A stretch of DNA of 64,000 nucleotides, from positions 1 through 64,000 of the forward strand of contig CAKUFK010000001.1 of the NCBI GenBank assembly GCA_934647945.1, read 5' to 3'. The position numbers and the translations under genes are program-made. Of this stretch, positions 1-8,801 are shown piece by piece. The stretch's first letter is position 1. Each line of letters begins with the position of its first letter. Below the pieces are notes generated by a model. The model saw nothing but the letters and a program-made list of their open reading frames with translations, made no database searches and had not been told where the DNA came from. The DNA comes from an uncultured Eubacteriales bacterium. Lineage in GTDB: Bacteria > Bacillota > Clostridia > Oscillospirales > Acutalibacteraceae.

Positions 1-66
1 ACGACGGTATACACTTTTTTCCATCCAGTACGGGTTATTCTTTTGATTCGGCTGATAGTCACGCAT
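1..66 (-). CDS. Partial element gene, N-terminus only
   Basis: Only the first 22 codons lie in the window (reading MRDYQPNQKNNPYW and onward); the gene runs off the left edge. Its ATG shares one base with the stop codon of the preceding 31-residue gene (TAATG), and an SD GGAGGG lies just upstream inside that gene, so translation is probably coupled. The family is not recognised. The position, downstream of the replication gene in the leftward operon, fits a late-early gene of the integrated element. Confidence 0.6.
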   Translation of the reverse strand, partial: MRDYQPNQKNNPYWMEKSVYRR

Positions 67-161
67 TATTTCCCTCCGTACTTTGCCGCAATATAACACA
101 GGGACACAAATCCGCCCACCAGCCCGAATACAATGATCGCCGTTATCATTACCGCTTGCAT
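66..161 (-). CDS. 31-residue predicted membrane peptide
   Basis: A very short frame starting MQAVMITAII, with one hydrophobic segment covering about residues 5-25 and a basic tail ending KYGGK. A purine-rich SD (GGGGGGGAG) precedes the ATG. The start overlaps the end of the 135-residue gene by 13 bases, and the stop overlaps the next ATG by one base, the tight packing usual for phage early genes. A single-span peptide could be a small membrane regulator or toxin-like peptide, but nothing identifies its role. Confidence 0.5.
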   Translation of the reverse strand: MQAVMITAIIVFGLVGGFVSLCYIAAKYGGK

Positions 162-556
162 TCTTCTCCCCCCCTTATCACAATCAAGCACGTTTCCCCT
201 GGATAATACCAGCTATGTTCGGTGTCATATACCTCCGCGTGAAGGTCCCGCTCTTCTGCCCATGCCGTGACTTCTTCCCGGATTTCATGCGCCCGGTCAT
301 ACGGCTGTGACACGAACCAGACCTTTCCGGTCTTGGTGCTCCTGAACAGCCTCGCGTGATCTGTATACGGCGGAAGAATCCAATCGAAGCGGCGGCTCGG
401 CTTCTGGCTCTGGAGGTACTGGACCAGATCGTTGGGTTTATCAAACGTCCACCGATCCACTCCGTTTTTCTCCGCCCACCTATCAAACAGCGACACATCC
501 GCCGATTTCAACCTACGAAGATATGATCTGTACGACCCGAGTTTATTCCATCTCAT
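149..556 (-). CDS. Hypothetical element protein, 135 aa
   Basis: The start chosen is the ATG at 556 (MRWNKLGSYR), because GGAGGG lies about 10 bases upstream; an in-frame upstream start lacks an SD. It overlaps the 3' end of the preceding gene by 14 bases. The protein is soluble, rich in Trp, Tyr and charged residues, with no motif I recognise. The middle (about residues 45-115) alternates beta-like segments such as KVWFVSQPYD and CLIVIRGGEE. It belongs to the leftward early operon of the integrated element. Confidence 0.6.
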   Translation of the reverse strand: MRWNKLGSYRSYLRRLKSADVSLFDRWAEKNGVDRWTFDKPNDLVQYLQSQKPSRRFDWILPPYTDHARLFRSTKTGKVWFVSQPYDRAHEIREEVTAWAEERDLHAEVYDTEHSWYYPGETCLIVIRGGEECKR

Positions 557-752
557 GCCGCTTTCCCTCCAGCTTCTTTCGGGTTTCGATGAACGCCGCC
601 GCTTCCTCGTCCGTATCAAATACCCCCAGCAGCAGAAAGCCTGGATTGACCCCCATCTTTGCCGCTATCGCATTATTTCGTAGCACCTCCCACAAAGTGG
701 AAAGGTGGTAACATTTTTGCTCGGGTGAATACTCTACTGTGATTTGTCCCAT
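543..752 (-). CDS. Hypothetical element protein, 69 aa
   Basis: Begins MGQITVEYSPEQ. This ATG is preferred over one nine bases upstream because the AGGAGG lies at normal spacing from it and touches the earlier one. The gene follows the primase-helicase after 15 bases, its SD lying just behind that gene's stop. The sequence is soluble and mixed alpha/beta, with an acidic segment (FDTDEEAAAF) near residue 50. No family recognised. Confidence 0.6.
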   Translation of the reverse strand: MGQITVEYSPEQKCYHLSTLWEVLRNNAIAAKMGVNPGFLLLGVFDTDEEAAAFIETRKKLEGKRHEME

Positions 753-767
753 AGTTGCCATCCTCCT

Positions 768-3173
768 TTAATCCAGAAATTCGGCGTTTGCCTCGGCGTC
801 ATACTTCCAGGTAGGGGGCTTTTGGGGCTTTTGCGCCTTTTGCGCTAAATATTCAGGATTCAAAACCACTTTTTCGGTGGGCCTCCCCCCGGTCTTAACT
901 TTCTCCGTCCGAAGATACCCGTGGTCAACGAGAAGGGCTAAGCCGGGCTCCATATGCTCAACCCGTTCCATTCCTTCTCTTTTGCGGCATAGGTCAAATA
1001 ACTCCTTTTTGCTGATCTCTGTCTGTCCTGTACTGTCAATCCGCTTCAGGATATACTTGGCGTCCTTTACCTCCTGGCTTTCTCCCATGCCCATAAGGTG
1101 AAAAGCCGCCTGTGCGTGGTCGAGAAAATACCGTCCTATGGTGATAGCGTTCTGTAGGGTCCCCCCACTCACCAGTTCCGCCGCCGCATCCTCACCGTGG
1201 ATACAGCAATGCAGGATTCCGGCTATCCTCATGATCTGCCCATGAAATTTACCGGCCCAATCGTCTATCTCTTCCAGATCATCCACCAAACGGGGTTCCA
1301 GCTCATAGAAGAAATCCCGGTTGATCGCCATAGCCTCGTCTGACAGATGGATAATACCGGCCTTCTCGGGGTCTGGTATGGATAGAAGAGTATGAAGTAG
1401 GTCCTCATAATCTTTCTCTACAAAAGGGCTGATAGGAGGTGTTTCGTGATCGCGGTGTCCGATAGAGCTTTGAGGGATCGAATATAGGAACCTTGCCAAT
1501 AATCCCCTACCTTTGAATGTGTCGTTCTCCATAATGGCGTTCAACACCACAAACTGAATGAATAACAGGATAGTCAAGGCTGGGTGGTCAATACTCTCTG
1601 ATGGTCTGCCCTTTCTGTCGATCTGGATATAGTCCCCTGAATAAGCTTTCAAAAAGGAATCGATATTAACCTTTGTGCTGTACATACCTGACAGAATTTC
1701 AAATAGACCTCCTTCAGAGCTCACAATAGCCATTCTACCGCCATTATCCGCAAGAAGGGATGTCATAGCCTCCGGGGTAACATCATCAGCCAGCAGACGA
1801 AGGTGGCGCACTTCCTCAAGCTCCCGCAACTCTCTCTTCTTCTCCAGTATTTCATCAAGAGTAGGTTCCTTGGTTTTGTTTCCTACCTTGTTCATCATGG
1901 ATTCAATAGACCGATTTAGTATACTTTTTTGTGTCTGATAGGCTTCTATATCCGGGGCCCTTCGTTCGTTTTCGTTCTTGGTGTATTCATACACATACCG
2001 GGTTATGGCCTTCATAGTAGGGCTTTTCCGTTCGGATGGACGGGCCACAATGACCGCATACAGGTTCAAGGGTTCCACCCATCCGGGCTTAGGGTTGATG
2101 ATGAATTTCCCCTGCACACACAGGGCACACACCACCAGGGCGGCAACGGCTGGCATATCTACCGGCACCTGTATGTTCTCGGCCACGGACCGGACGTAAT
2201 TTGACAGGGCAAGGGGGAGACAGTCCACCGGGAACCCCGAAAGCTGACTTACATTAGGCGGCGCAAAAGGCGCAAAAGGCGCAAAAGAACCGGATTCTTG
2301 GTTTTGATTTTCGGTCTCAAAACCCCCAAAAGCCCCAAAAGTCCATTCCGGTGTCTCTTTCGCCAGTTTTTGAACCGATTTTAGGATATCCGGGCCGAAG
2401 TGTTCCACAAGGTCAGTGGTGTCTCCGTGCTCCGGCAACTCCGGCCATATCCTGGTCAGATCGAGCAGCCGGACACTTTCCGCTACCCCGTGCAGGGCGT
2501 TGGATGTCTCGGCGGCGAATGCCTTACCCACATCGTCGTTGTCCTGGATCACGGCCACGCGCTTGCCCCGTAATGCCTCGGTAAATTGGGGCCGCCATTT
2601 CCCCGGCCCCGCTCCATCCGCCCCGCATACCGCCGGGTATCCGTGGACCTTCATGGTTTCCACGTCCTTTTCTCCCTCGACGATGTACAGGCATTCCGCC
2701 CCGGCCACCGCCGGGAGGTTATACAGTACGGGTTCCCCGGCCCGGCCCCTGCACCACCGCCCATTCTCCTTGTGGCTCCAGGTGAATGACTTATCGGAAA
2801 ACCGGGTTTTCTGGCTGATAAAGGCCCCGTTTTCATCGGTATAGTTGTACCTAGCCACCATCTTCCGGGGCTCTTTCTGTGGCCTCCCGAACGCCTCTTC
2901 AGGGGTAACGGACGGGAATAGATCAGATTCTTTCAGCCCCAGCGCGTCCAGAATGTCCGTCACGGCACATCCCGCGTGGCAATGCAGCAGGATTCTTCCG
3001 TCCCTTCCCGTGGAAACAGACAGGCTTGCCCGTTTATCGTCGTGGGCCGGACACCGGGCCGAATACTGGTTCCCTTGCCCGATTACCCCCTCCAGGTGGG
3101 AAAGGAAGTCCTGGAGCAGTTCCCTCCCGTCCCGCCGGGGCTGTTCTCCGCCCCCACACTTCCCGCTCGTCAT
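768..3173 (-). CDS. Phage-type DNA primase/helicase (zinc finger, Toprim, DUF3987)
   Basis: Large 801-residue replication protein. The N-terminus (about 20-85) carries a CHC2-like zinc finger with CPAHDD and LHCHAGC, as in DnaG-type primases. A Toprim region follows (about 150-250) with YIVEGEKDVET and AVIQDNDD. After a low-complexity linker (FAPFAPFAP near 295) comes a DUF3987 (YfjI-like) helicase region, with a P-loop-like ARPSERKSP near 375 and an IVSSEGG segment near 490. It probably primes and unwinds DNA for the element. Its ATG directly follows the stop of the 73-residue gene. A single-protein primase-helicase of this kind is typical of prophages and phage-derived elements in gut Clostridia. 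Confidence 0.85.
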   Translation of the reverse strand: MTSGKCGGGEQPRRDGRELLQDFLSHLEGVIGQGNQYSARCPAHDDKRASLSVSTGRDGRILLHCHAGCAVTDILDALGLKESDLFPSVTPEEAFGRPQKEPRKMVARYNYTDENGAFISQKTRFSDKSFTWSHKENGRWCRGRAGEPVLYNLPAVAGAECLYIVEGEKDVETMKVHGYPAVCGADGAGPGKWRPQFTEALRGKRVAVIQDNDDVGKAFAAETSNALHGVAESVRLLDLTRIWPELPEHGDTTDLVEHFGPDILKSVQKLAKETPEWTFGAFGGFETENQNQESGSFAPFAPFAPPNVSQLSGFPVDCLPLALSNYVRSVAENIQVPVDMPAVAALVVCALCVQGKFIINPKPGWVEPLNLYAVIVARPSERKSPTMKAITRYVYEYTKNENERRAPDIEAYQTQKSILNRSIESMMNKVGNKTKEPTLDEILEKKRELRELEEVRHLRLLADDVTPEAMTSLLADNGGRMAIVSSEGGLFEILSGMYSTKVNIDSFLKAYSGDYIQIDRKGRPSESIDHPALTILLFIQFVVLNAIMENDTFKGRGLLARFLYSIPQSSIGHRDHETPPISPFVEKDYEDLLHTLLSIPDPEKAGIIHLSDEAMAINRDFFYELEPRLVDDLEEIDDWAGKFHGQIMRIAGILHCCIHGEDAAAELVSGGTLQNAITIGRYFLDHAQAAFHLMGMGESQEVKDAKYILKRIDSTGQTEISKKELFDLCRKREGMERVEHMEPGLALLVDHGYLRTEKVKTGGRPTEKVVLNPEYLAQKAQKPQKPPTWKYDAEANAEFLD
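2260..2286. repeat. Three tandem 9-bp units in the primase linker
   Basis: The unit ggcgcaaaa is repeated three times without change and encodes Phe-Ala-Pro three times on the minus strand, at the boundary between the Toprim and DUF3987 domains. The protein stays in frame for any copy number, so it may be a length-variable linker. Confidence 0.8.
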
Positions 3174-3395
3174 TTACTCACCTTCCCGTAATTCCCGGAT
3201 ATCCTTCTCGGCCTCAAATATGTAGTCGTTCGCCATTGTTGAAAGGACTTGATAGTGCCTATAGGAGACAGTATAAAGGTAGCATGGATCCATCCCTTCA
3301 AAAATGTCTTCACTCAAACACGCGAGGACAGCGCGGGCCTTCTCCAGTTTTAAATACAGCTCTGCCAGTCTGTCATCCAGTTCAATTTCCATCAT
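3174..3395 (-). CDS. Hypothetical element protein, 73 aa
   Basis: Starts MMEIELDDRL after a GGGGGAG SD; the second Met is an equally possible start. Its TAA is immediately followed by the ATG of the primase-helicase, so the two are probably co-translated. The sequence is predicted mostly helical and acidic (LELEKAR-like heptads in the first half, AEKDIRELREGE at the end). It could be a small replication accessory protein judging by position, but no family is recognised. Confidence 0.6.
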   Translation of the reverse strand: MMEIELDDRLAELYLKLEKARAVLACLSEDIFEGMDPCYLYTVSYRHYQVLSTMANDYIFEAEKDIRELREGE

Positions 3396-3409
3396 GTTCC
3401 CGTCTCCCC

Positions 3410-3538
3410 CTAATCGTTATGTAAGTACAGGTATTCGACAAACCCATAAATCCGTTTGAGCATGGCGGGGCTGTGGATATGGCTAAGAAGCCCGGTTATT
3501 TTGCTCCGCAGGATGGCCGCTTCAGTCTTTTGGCTCAT
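3410..3538 (-). CDS. Small helical element protein, 42 aa
   Basis: The start is the ATG at 3538 (MSQKTEAAIL), preceded by GGAGGAGG. It contains a segment LKRIYGFVEYLYL that resembles the centre of the neighbouring 45-residue protein, suggesting the two are diverged copies. It overlaps that neighbour by 17 bases. Short proteins of this pattern are common in early regions of clostridial phages; function unknown. Confidence 0.55.
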   Translation of the reverse strand: MSQKTEAAILRSKITGLLSHIHSPAMLKRIYGFVEYLYLHND

Positions 3539-3659
3539 ATTTCCTCCTCCTTTTTCCTGTAAGCCCCTGAATGAACCGGTATACCAGTGATACATACCGG
3601 GGTTCCATTTTCTTGATATCGCGTATCACCCGGTCCTTAAACCATTTCTGATCGGCCAT
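3522..3659 (-). CDS. Small helical element protein, 45 aa
   Basis: Start taken at MADQKWFKDR with a GAGG-type SD; a longer in-frame version from 3725 would overlap the upstream gene. The core (KKMEPRYVSLVYRFIQGL) matches the spacing of aromatic and basic residues in the adjacent 42-residue protein. The C-terminus is very basic (GKRRRKY), which would suit nucleic acid binding, but this is only inference. Confidence 0.55.
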   Translation of the reverse strand: MADQKWFKDRVIRDIKKMEPRYVSLVYRFIQGLTGKRRRKYEPKD

Positions 3660-3678
3660 GTCCGTCCTCTTGTCCAAC

Positions 3679-4014
3679 TCAAATTCCCCCTTGTATTTGC
3701 CGGGGTGCCGTGGTATAATCATCACAGCGGCCGGTTCCGGCTGTGTTTTGTGCGGTCAACCCTTTGCTTTGGTCGGCGTGGGGGTTGGCTGCTTTCTTTT
3801 GCACTTTTTCCTGGCTTCTGTAGATTTCCCGAATTTCCGCCAGCCATTTCCTTTCGCTCTCCTTGGTGACAGTCTGCATCATGGTATCGTACTCCTGGTC
3901 ACATTCACATGCGGCAATGTAAAACCATTTCTGATGCTGCTGGGAAAGACTTTGGAATTTTTCAATAAATATATTGATTATTTTGTTCCGCTCATCTATC
4001 TGGTCTTTACCCAC
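3679..4014 (-). CDS. Hypothetical element protein, 111 aa
   Basis: The start assumed is a GTG at 4014 (GKDQIDERNK) behind GGCGGAG; it overlaps the stop of the 51-residue gene (GTGGGTAA). An upstream in-frame GTG at 4038 has no good SD. The first 80 residues look helical and charged (KIINIFIEKFQSL, KWLAEIREIYR). The C-terminal third is low in structure and Gly/Thr-rich. No family recognised. Confidence 0.5.
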   Translation of the reverse strand: MGKDQIDERNKIINIFIEKFQSLSQQHQKWFYIAACECDQEYDTMMQTVTKESERKWLAEIREIYRSQEKVQKKAANPHADQSKGLTAQNTAGTGRCDDYTTAPRQIQGGI

Positions 4015-4162
4015 GGTTCTCCGCCCTCTCTTTCTCACGCATAACGCTCTCCAGGTTTATGGCACGGATCAGCAGCTTCAAAGCATATTTTTCATCGTTT
4101 CTACGCAGGATGAACAGGATTTCACGCCACGCCCGCTCCTTTGAAAACAAACATTCCTCCAT
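4007..4162 (-). CDS. Small element protein, 51 aa
   Basis: A short gene with a clear start: AGGAGG six bases before the ATG (MEECLFSKER). The protein is charged and helical (ILFILRRNDEKYALKLL) and ends in NRG. It overlaps the start of the next gene, fitting a coupled string of small early genes. Family not recognised. Confidence 0.55.
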   Translation of the reverse strand: MEECLFSKERAWREILFILRRNDEKYALKLLIRAINLESVMREKERAENRG

Positions 4163-4173
4163 GTCTACGCCTC

Positions 4174-4380
4174 CTATTCCTGTATAGCCTTTATTTGCCC
4201 TTGCAAGCCCGTTTCCGTATCGTCCTCGTTAATGTCAAATCCGAACTTTTCAAGCAAAAAACGGGCAATAATGGACGCCGGTATGGTTTTGTATTCCGCA
4301 TCGGTCATAACCGCTTTCCCGTTGACGATCTCCATTCTGGCACTAACCGGGATTTTGCATGTATTTGATAAGGGCGGCAT
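4174..4380 (-). CDS. Hypothetical element protein, 68 aa
   Basis: Start taken at MPPLSNTCKI with AAAGGAAG eight bases upstream. An earlier in-frame ATG at 4416 lacks an SD. The sequence looks like a compact domain with beta strands (KIPVSARMEIV, GKAVMTD) followed by a helix (SIIARFLLEKFGFDI). Lies between two other unknown early genes; no function can be assigned. Confidence 0.55.
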   Translation of the reverse strand: MPPLSNTCKIPVSARMEIVNGKAVMTDAEYKTIPASIIARFLLEKFGFDINEDDTETGLQGQIKAIQE

Positions 4381-4444
4381 GTTTTTCACTTCCTTTAGAT
4401 GTTTTGCGGTATACACCGCTGATTCGGTTTATTTAGGATGGTTC

Positions 4445-5143
4445 TCACTTCACAACGCCCATGTCCTCCCCATCCCTGTCAAATAGGTGTGCCTGCCCAT
4501 CGTCCCCCAGTCTCACTGTCATGGTGTTCTCGAACAGATCGGGAAAAACAGCATTAAATGCTTCGCGGGCAGCCTCTTTCCCCTCTTGAGTGCAAGTAAT
4601 CTGGTGCATGAAATATTCTTTAAACATGTGGGTGAAAGGGGCGTCCACTTCATTTTCTATATACCCGGAACCGGTGTCCCGGTAGTCTATGTTGTAGACA
4701 AACGCCAGCTTCACGAAGTCCTCCGCGTCCTCCGCTTGCAGAAGATCGGCTCTGATCTCGTCCGGCTTCCGGTTGCAGAGATTACAAAAATCCTCAAACG
4801 TAGCCCCGCAACTCTTCCAGTAATCGAATAAACATATCGTTATTTCAGCCTGTCGAATAACGCATTCCTCTACGCTCTCTTTCTCGTCGCGGAGTTTTTT
4901 CAGAAAGGCCCTGGACGGAAGGAAATACACGCCCTCTTTTTCGGCGCGCTCCACGCTGCACCTTGCCTTATACACCCGCGAACGGATATCGAAAAGCCAC
5001 GAAAGATATATCCGCGCCAGCATTCGGCTGATTACAATGGCATTTAGACAATCAGATTTACTGGATTTTGGGTTTCTGGTGTCAATACGCGCCGTGTTAT
5101 CAATGAGCAGATCGCACAGTATGCCTGAATTCTCTATTTTCAT
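4445..5143 (-). CDS. Hypothetical element protein, 232 aa
   Basis: Starts MKIENSGILC four bases inside the stop of the ORF6N gene (ATGA overlap), so it is co-translated with it. The protein looks soluble and mostly helical, with a cluster of cysteines (FCNLCNRK, about 145) that is not a complete zinc motif. No family recognised. Its place directly behind the antirepressor gene suggests a partner or early function. Confidence 0.65.
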   Translation of the reverse strand: MKIENSGILCDLLIDNTARIDTRNPKSSKSDCLNAIVISRMLARIYLSWLFDIRSRVYKARCSVERAEKEGVYFLPSRAFLKKLRDEKESVEECVIRQAEITICLFDYWKSCGATFEDFCNLCNRKPDEIRADLLQAEDAEDFVKLAFVYNIDYRDTGSGYIENEVDAPFTHMFKEYFMHQITCTQEGKEAAREAFNAVFPDLFENTMTVRLGDDGQAHLFDRDGEDMGVVK

Positions 5144-5985
5144 GCCTCAACCCCCGTATACAGCACGTGGTAATTTATCGCAGCGGTGTTTACGATTGTA
5201 GGATAGTTGCGTTCGTCGAGCCACGCGCGCACCTTTTCACACACCGTGGCTTTATATGCGGTTGTCGTGCTGGCATGGCCGTTGCGAACGAACGGGACGT
5301 TGACCTTTTCGGTCTCGAGGATATCCAGATCGGCGATGATCGCGCCAACAGCGTGTGCATGAGGTATCCCGGAGGCCGATACGATGCCGAGCTTCTTTGC
5401 GATCGCAGTTGCGTCCATAATGGGTTCGGGTTCTGTCAAAGCTCCGGCCGGGAGTTTGGGTCCGTCCTTTCCGTAAAAGTTTTCCAGGGCACGGATTTTG
5501 AATGCAGGCGGGACCTCGGCCTCCTTGTACATCTCAATAAGGGGCTTTGCCAGCCGGGAAAGAGCATTCAGGCGCATGGCTTCGGAACGGTCGAGCTTTG
5601 CCTTGCGTTCCAGCGGGTCCATCCGGCTGCACAGCTTCGGCTGCTCTTTGACACGGAAATATGTATCCTCGAGGTTGTCGAACTGCTCCCAGGCTTTTTC
5701 AGTATCCAGAATCTTGCAGTGCCGGGAGGCTCCCCGCTCGGTCCAGAGATAGAGCTGATTGACGTTCGGGGCAATCACAAGGTCAATATCGTTGACCTCG
5801 CGCTTAAATTGCCGTAGTACTTCACCTTTCAGTAGGTAGTAGTGCTTACCTTCGGCGAATTGCTCCTTGTGGTTGTTGAAGTTGTTTTTGATATTGTTGG
5901 CCTCGGTGCCGTACACCTCCGCAAGCTGCTCCGTGGTTAGAATGCGCTGGTCGTTAAACTCTACAGGGAACAGGTTGTTTGTCAT
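5140..5985 (-). CDS. ORF6N-domain phage antirepressor-like protein
   Basis: The N-terminal 110 residues match the ORF6N (KilA-N-related) DNA-binding domain: RILTTEQLAEVYG, KNNFNNHKEQFAEGKHYY and LYLWTERGASRH followed by an aromatic-rich segment. The C-terminal 170 residues, including DATAIAKKLGI and GHASTTTAYK, are a separate domain as is usual in antirepressors. It is the second gene of the leftward operon, three bases after the Cro-like gene, a standard antirepressor position in Firmicute prophages. It probably opposes the repressor or acts as an early regulator. Confidence 0.75.
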   Translation of the reverse strand: MTNNLFPVEFNDQRILTTEQLAEVYGTEANNIKNNFNNHKEQFAEGKHYYLLKGEVLRQFKREVNDIDLVIAPNVNQLYLWTERGASRHCKILDTEKAWEQFDNLEDTYFRVKEQPKLCSRMDPLERKAKLDRSEAMRLNALSRLAKPLIEMYKEAEVPPAFKIRALENFYGKDGPKLPAGALTEPEPIMDATAIAKKLGIVSASGIPHAHAVGAIIADLDILETEKVNVPFVRNGHASTTTAYKATVCEKVRAWLDERNYPTIVNTAAINYHVLYTGVEA

Positions 5986-5988
5986 GCT

Positions 5989-6201
5989 TTACTCTCCTTT
6001 CTCTTTCTCGATGATGTCCGCCGGGTCTACATTCAACGCCTTGGCAATCGCCTGAAGCGTCGGTAATTTTGTCGATCCTCCATTGATAATCCGAGAAACC
6101 GTGTTTACCGATACACCGGCGCGTTCTGCTAGGTTCTTATAGCTGGTAACCCCTGCCCGCAGCATAGCAACCCCGAGAACGTTCTTACTGATTTTGTACA
6201 T
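5989..6201 (-). CDS. Cro-like XRE-family regulator, 70 aa
   Basis: A single Cro/C1-type helix-turn-helix: YKNLAERAGVSVNTVSRII followed by LPTLQAIAKALNVDP. AAAGGAGG precedes the ATG. It is the first gene leftward from the divergent control region and faces the CI-like repressor at 6346, so it most likely acts as the lytic-side Cro protein on the operators at 6264-6310. Confidence 0.8.
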   Translation of the reverse strand: MYKISKNVLGVAMLRAGVTSYKNLAERAGVSVNTVSRIINGGSTKLPTLQAIAKALNVDPADIIEKEKGE

Positions 6202-6257
6202 GCTCTTGCACCTCCTTTGTTTTTGTGGTATGCTGTATGTATCAATGGCATGTTCAT

Positions 6258-6286
6258 AGTATATCTATCGTTTCGTTAGAAATCAA
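6258..6286 (-). promoter_or_regulatory. Promoter of the cro-like operon
   Basis: Minus-strand TTGATT, 17-bp spacer, TATACT. The whole spacer (6264-6280) is operator O1, so repressor bound there would block RNA polymerase directly. Confidence 0.75.
6264..6280. promoter_or_regulatory. Operator O1
   Basis: tctatcgtttcgttaga, an imperfect dyad (TCTATC, 5 bases, GTTAGA) matching O2 in 14 of 17 positions and filling the spacer of the leftward promoter. Confidence 0.65.
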
Positions 6287-6293
6287 GTGTTTT

Positions 6294-6310
6294 TCTATCG
6301 TTTTGATAGA
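6294..6310. promoter_or_regulatory. Operator O2
   Basis: tctatcgttttgataga, a perfect dyad (TCTATC, 5 bases, GATAGA), 30 bp centre to centre from O1. A further GATAGA half-site lies at 6355-6360, just inside the repressor gene, where it could serve autoregulation. Confidence 0.65.
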
Positions 6311-6345
6311 TTTTGTTGTTTGCACAATAACTTAGAGGTGATTTT

Positions 6346-6675
6346 GTGACTATTGATAGAATAAAGGCATTGACTAAAGAAAAAGGAATAAGTTTATCTT
6401 TTATTTGTGGAAAACTCGGTCTTGCGCGAAATTACTTATCTGAAGTTAAAAATGGTAAAGCGAAGCTAACAGACGACCGTCTCGCCATAATTGCCGACAT
6501 CCTAAACACCACTCCCGAATACCTAAAAGGTGAAACAGACGAAAAAGAAAAGCCCACCGGCGCACAGGCCGATGAGCTTTCTGAATATGACGCTAGGGTT
6601 CTTGCTTGGTTCCGTTCTCTGCCGCAAGAAAAGAGGAAAGCAATCCTAGATCTCGGAGACGGTCCACAAGAATAG
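6346..6675 (+). CDS. CI-like XRE repressor without a peptidase domain, 109 aa
   Basis: GTG start with GAGGTG just upstream. Residues 1-65 form an XRE helix-turn-helix (SFICGKLGLARNYLSEVKNG, then LAIIADILNTTPEYL); the rest is a short charged tail with PQEKRKAILDLG. It is divergent from the Cro-like gene across shared operators, so it is the likely lysogenic repressor. It lacks the S24 self-cleavage domain, so SOS induction must act another way, perhaps through the LexA-controlled genes that converge on it. Confidence 0.8.
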   Translation: MTIDRIKALTKEKGISLSFICGKLGLARNYLSEVKNGKAKLTDDRLAIIADILNTTPEYLKGETDEKEKPTGAQADELSEYDARVLAWFRSLPQEKRKAILDLGDGPQE

Positions 6676-6751
6676 ATCTATTGTTCCGTACAATCTCTAG
6701 AAATTTTTTTGATTCATCATCGAGTTTTTTCTTATATGTATTACTTTCCAA
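6593..6751 (-). CDS. Possible 52-aa protein antisense to the repressor gene
   Basis: TTG start with GAGGGTG six bases upstream, 11 bases after the stop of the SOS-controlled 70-residue gene. The protein begins with ESNTYKKKLDDESK and has a helical amphipathic middle (FLEIVRNNRSILVDRLRDLG). Its last 83 bases overlap the 3' end of the repressor gene on the other strand. Composition looks protein-like, but the non-ATG start and the overlap leave doubt. Confidence 0.35.
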   Translation of the reverse strand: MESNTYKKKLDDESKKFLEIVRNNRSILVDRLRDLGLLSSFLAAENGTKQEP

Positions 6752-6762
6752 CGTGTTCACCC

Positions 6763-6975
6763 TCAAAATATGTTTTTCTGTATTCTTCCCCTCATGCTGT
6801 CCACGATCTGGTTTTGCTCTCCATGGGAGAGGCCGCCAAAAATCAGATCGAAAATATGTAGTTCTCCATTTTTTCGGTCTGGATGTTTTAACCATACTTC
6901 AGCAGACAGCGCCTTAAAATAGACGCGTCCTAGAAGCAGTAGTGTATCGCCTCCTCTCTCGAAAATATGTTCCAT
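6763..6975 (-). CDS. LexA-controlled small protein, 70 aa
   Basis: Start taken at MEHIFERGGD with AAGGAGG six bases upstream. Longer versions starting at 7116 are excluded because that ATG lies in the promoter -10 box. The product is soluble (VYFKALSAEVWLKHPDRKNG, IFDLIFGGLSHGEQ) with no family recognised. It is preceded by a sigma-A promoter carrying a LexA box and transcribed toward the repressor, so it is a candidate SOS-induced antirepressor or excision factor (inference). Confidence 0.6.
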   Translation of the reverse strand: MEHIFERGGDTLLLLGRVYFKALSAEVWLKHPDRKNGELHIFDLIFGGLSHGEQNQIVDSMRGRIQKNIF

Positions 6976-7114
6976 GCAGTTCCTCCTTTTTCCACCGATA
7001 GTCATATAACGCTCTTTATTCGGCTCGATTAGACGGAACACTACAGGAAAATGTTGCCAATGTCTGACAAATATATGATTTTGACCTTCTGATGCGTTGC
7101 TTTCTGCAACATCC

Positions 7115-7143
7115 ATTATAGAACAATTGTTCTAATTTTGCAA
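7115..7143 (-). promoter_or_regulatory. SOS-regulated promoter with LexA box
   Basis: Minus-strand TTGCAA (7138-7143), 17-bp spacer, TATAAT (7115-7120). The spacer holds GAACAATTGTTC at 7121-7132, an exact match to the Gram-positive LexA/DinR pattern GAAC-N4-GTTC, inside a 16-bp perfect palindrome (7119-7134). LexA bound here would exclude polymerase from the leftward promoter; the site also lies about 70 bp before the recombinase gene. Confidence 0.8.
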
Positions 7144-7201
7144 TAACAATTTGTGGATATGAATATATAAATACGTCATTGAACCACAAGGAGGTGATCT
7201 C

Positions 7202-8711
<1,510 letters not shown>

Positions 8712-8741
8712 CTATATAAACTCCCCGAAGGGAGCTTATAT

Positions 8742-8770
8742 AGAATACCACATCGTCCGGTGCTTGTCAA
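8742..8770 (-). promoter_or_regulatory. Promoter of tRNA-fMet
   Basis: TTGACA, 17-bp spacer, TATTCT. Transcription would start near 8735 and give a short 5' leader carrying a CTCCC-TTCG-GGGAG hairpin before the mature tRNA, a probable RNase P substrate leader. Confidence 0.75.
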
Positions 8771-8801
8771 GGCATATTTTCAAATTTCAGACCACAGACT
8801 G

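Noticed and set aside
6593..6895. 100-codon version of the frame antisense to the repressor
   Set aside because: The upstream part overlaps the 70-residue gene and lacks an SD; only the short TTG-started version is considered.
6763..7116. 117-codon version of the SOS gene
   Set aside because: Its ATG lies in the -10 box of the promoter, so it cannot be in the transcript.
8712..8743. Hairpin upstream of the tRNA taken as a terminator
   Set aside because: The tRNA promoter overlaps it and transcription starts inside it, so it is better read as the 5' leader hairpin of the pre-tRNA.
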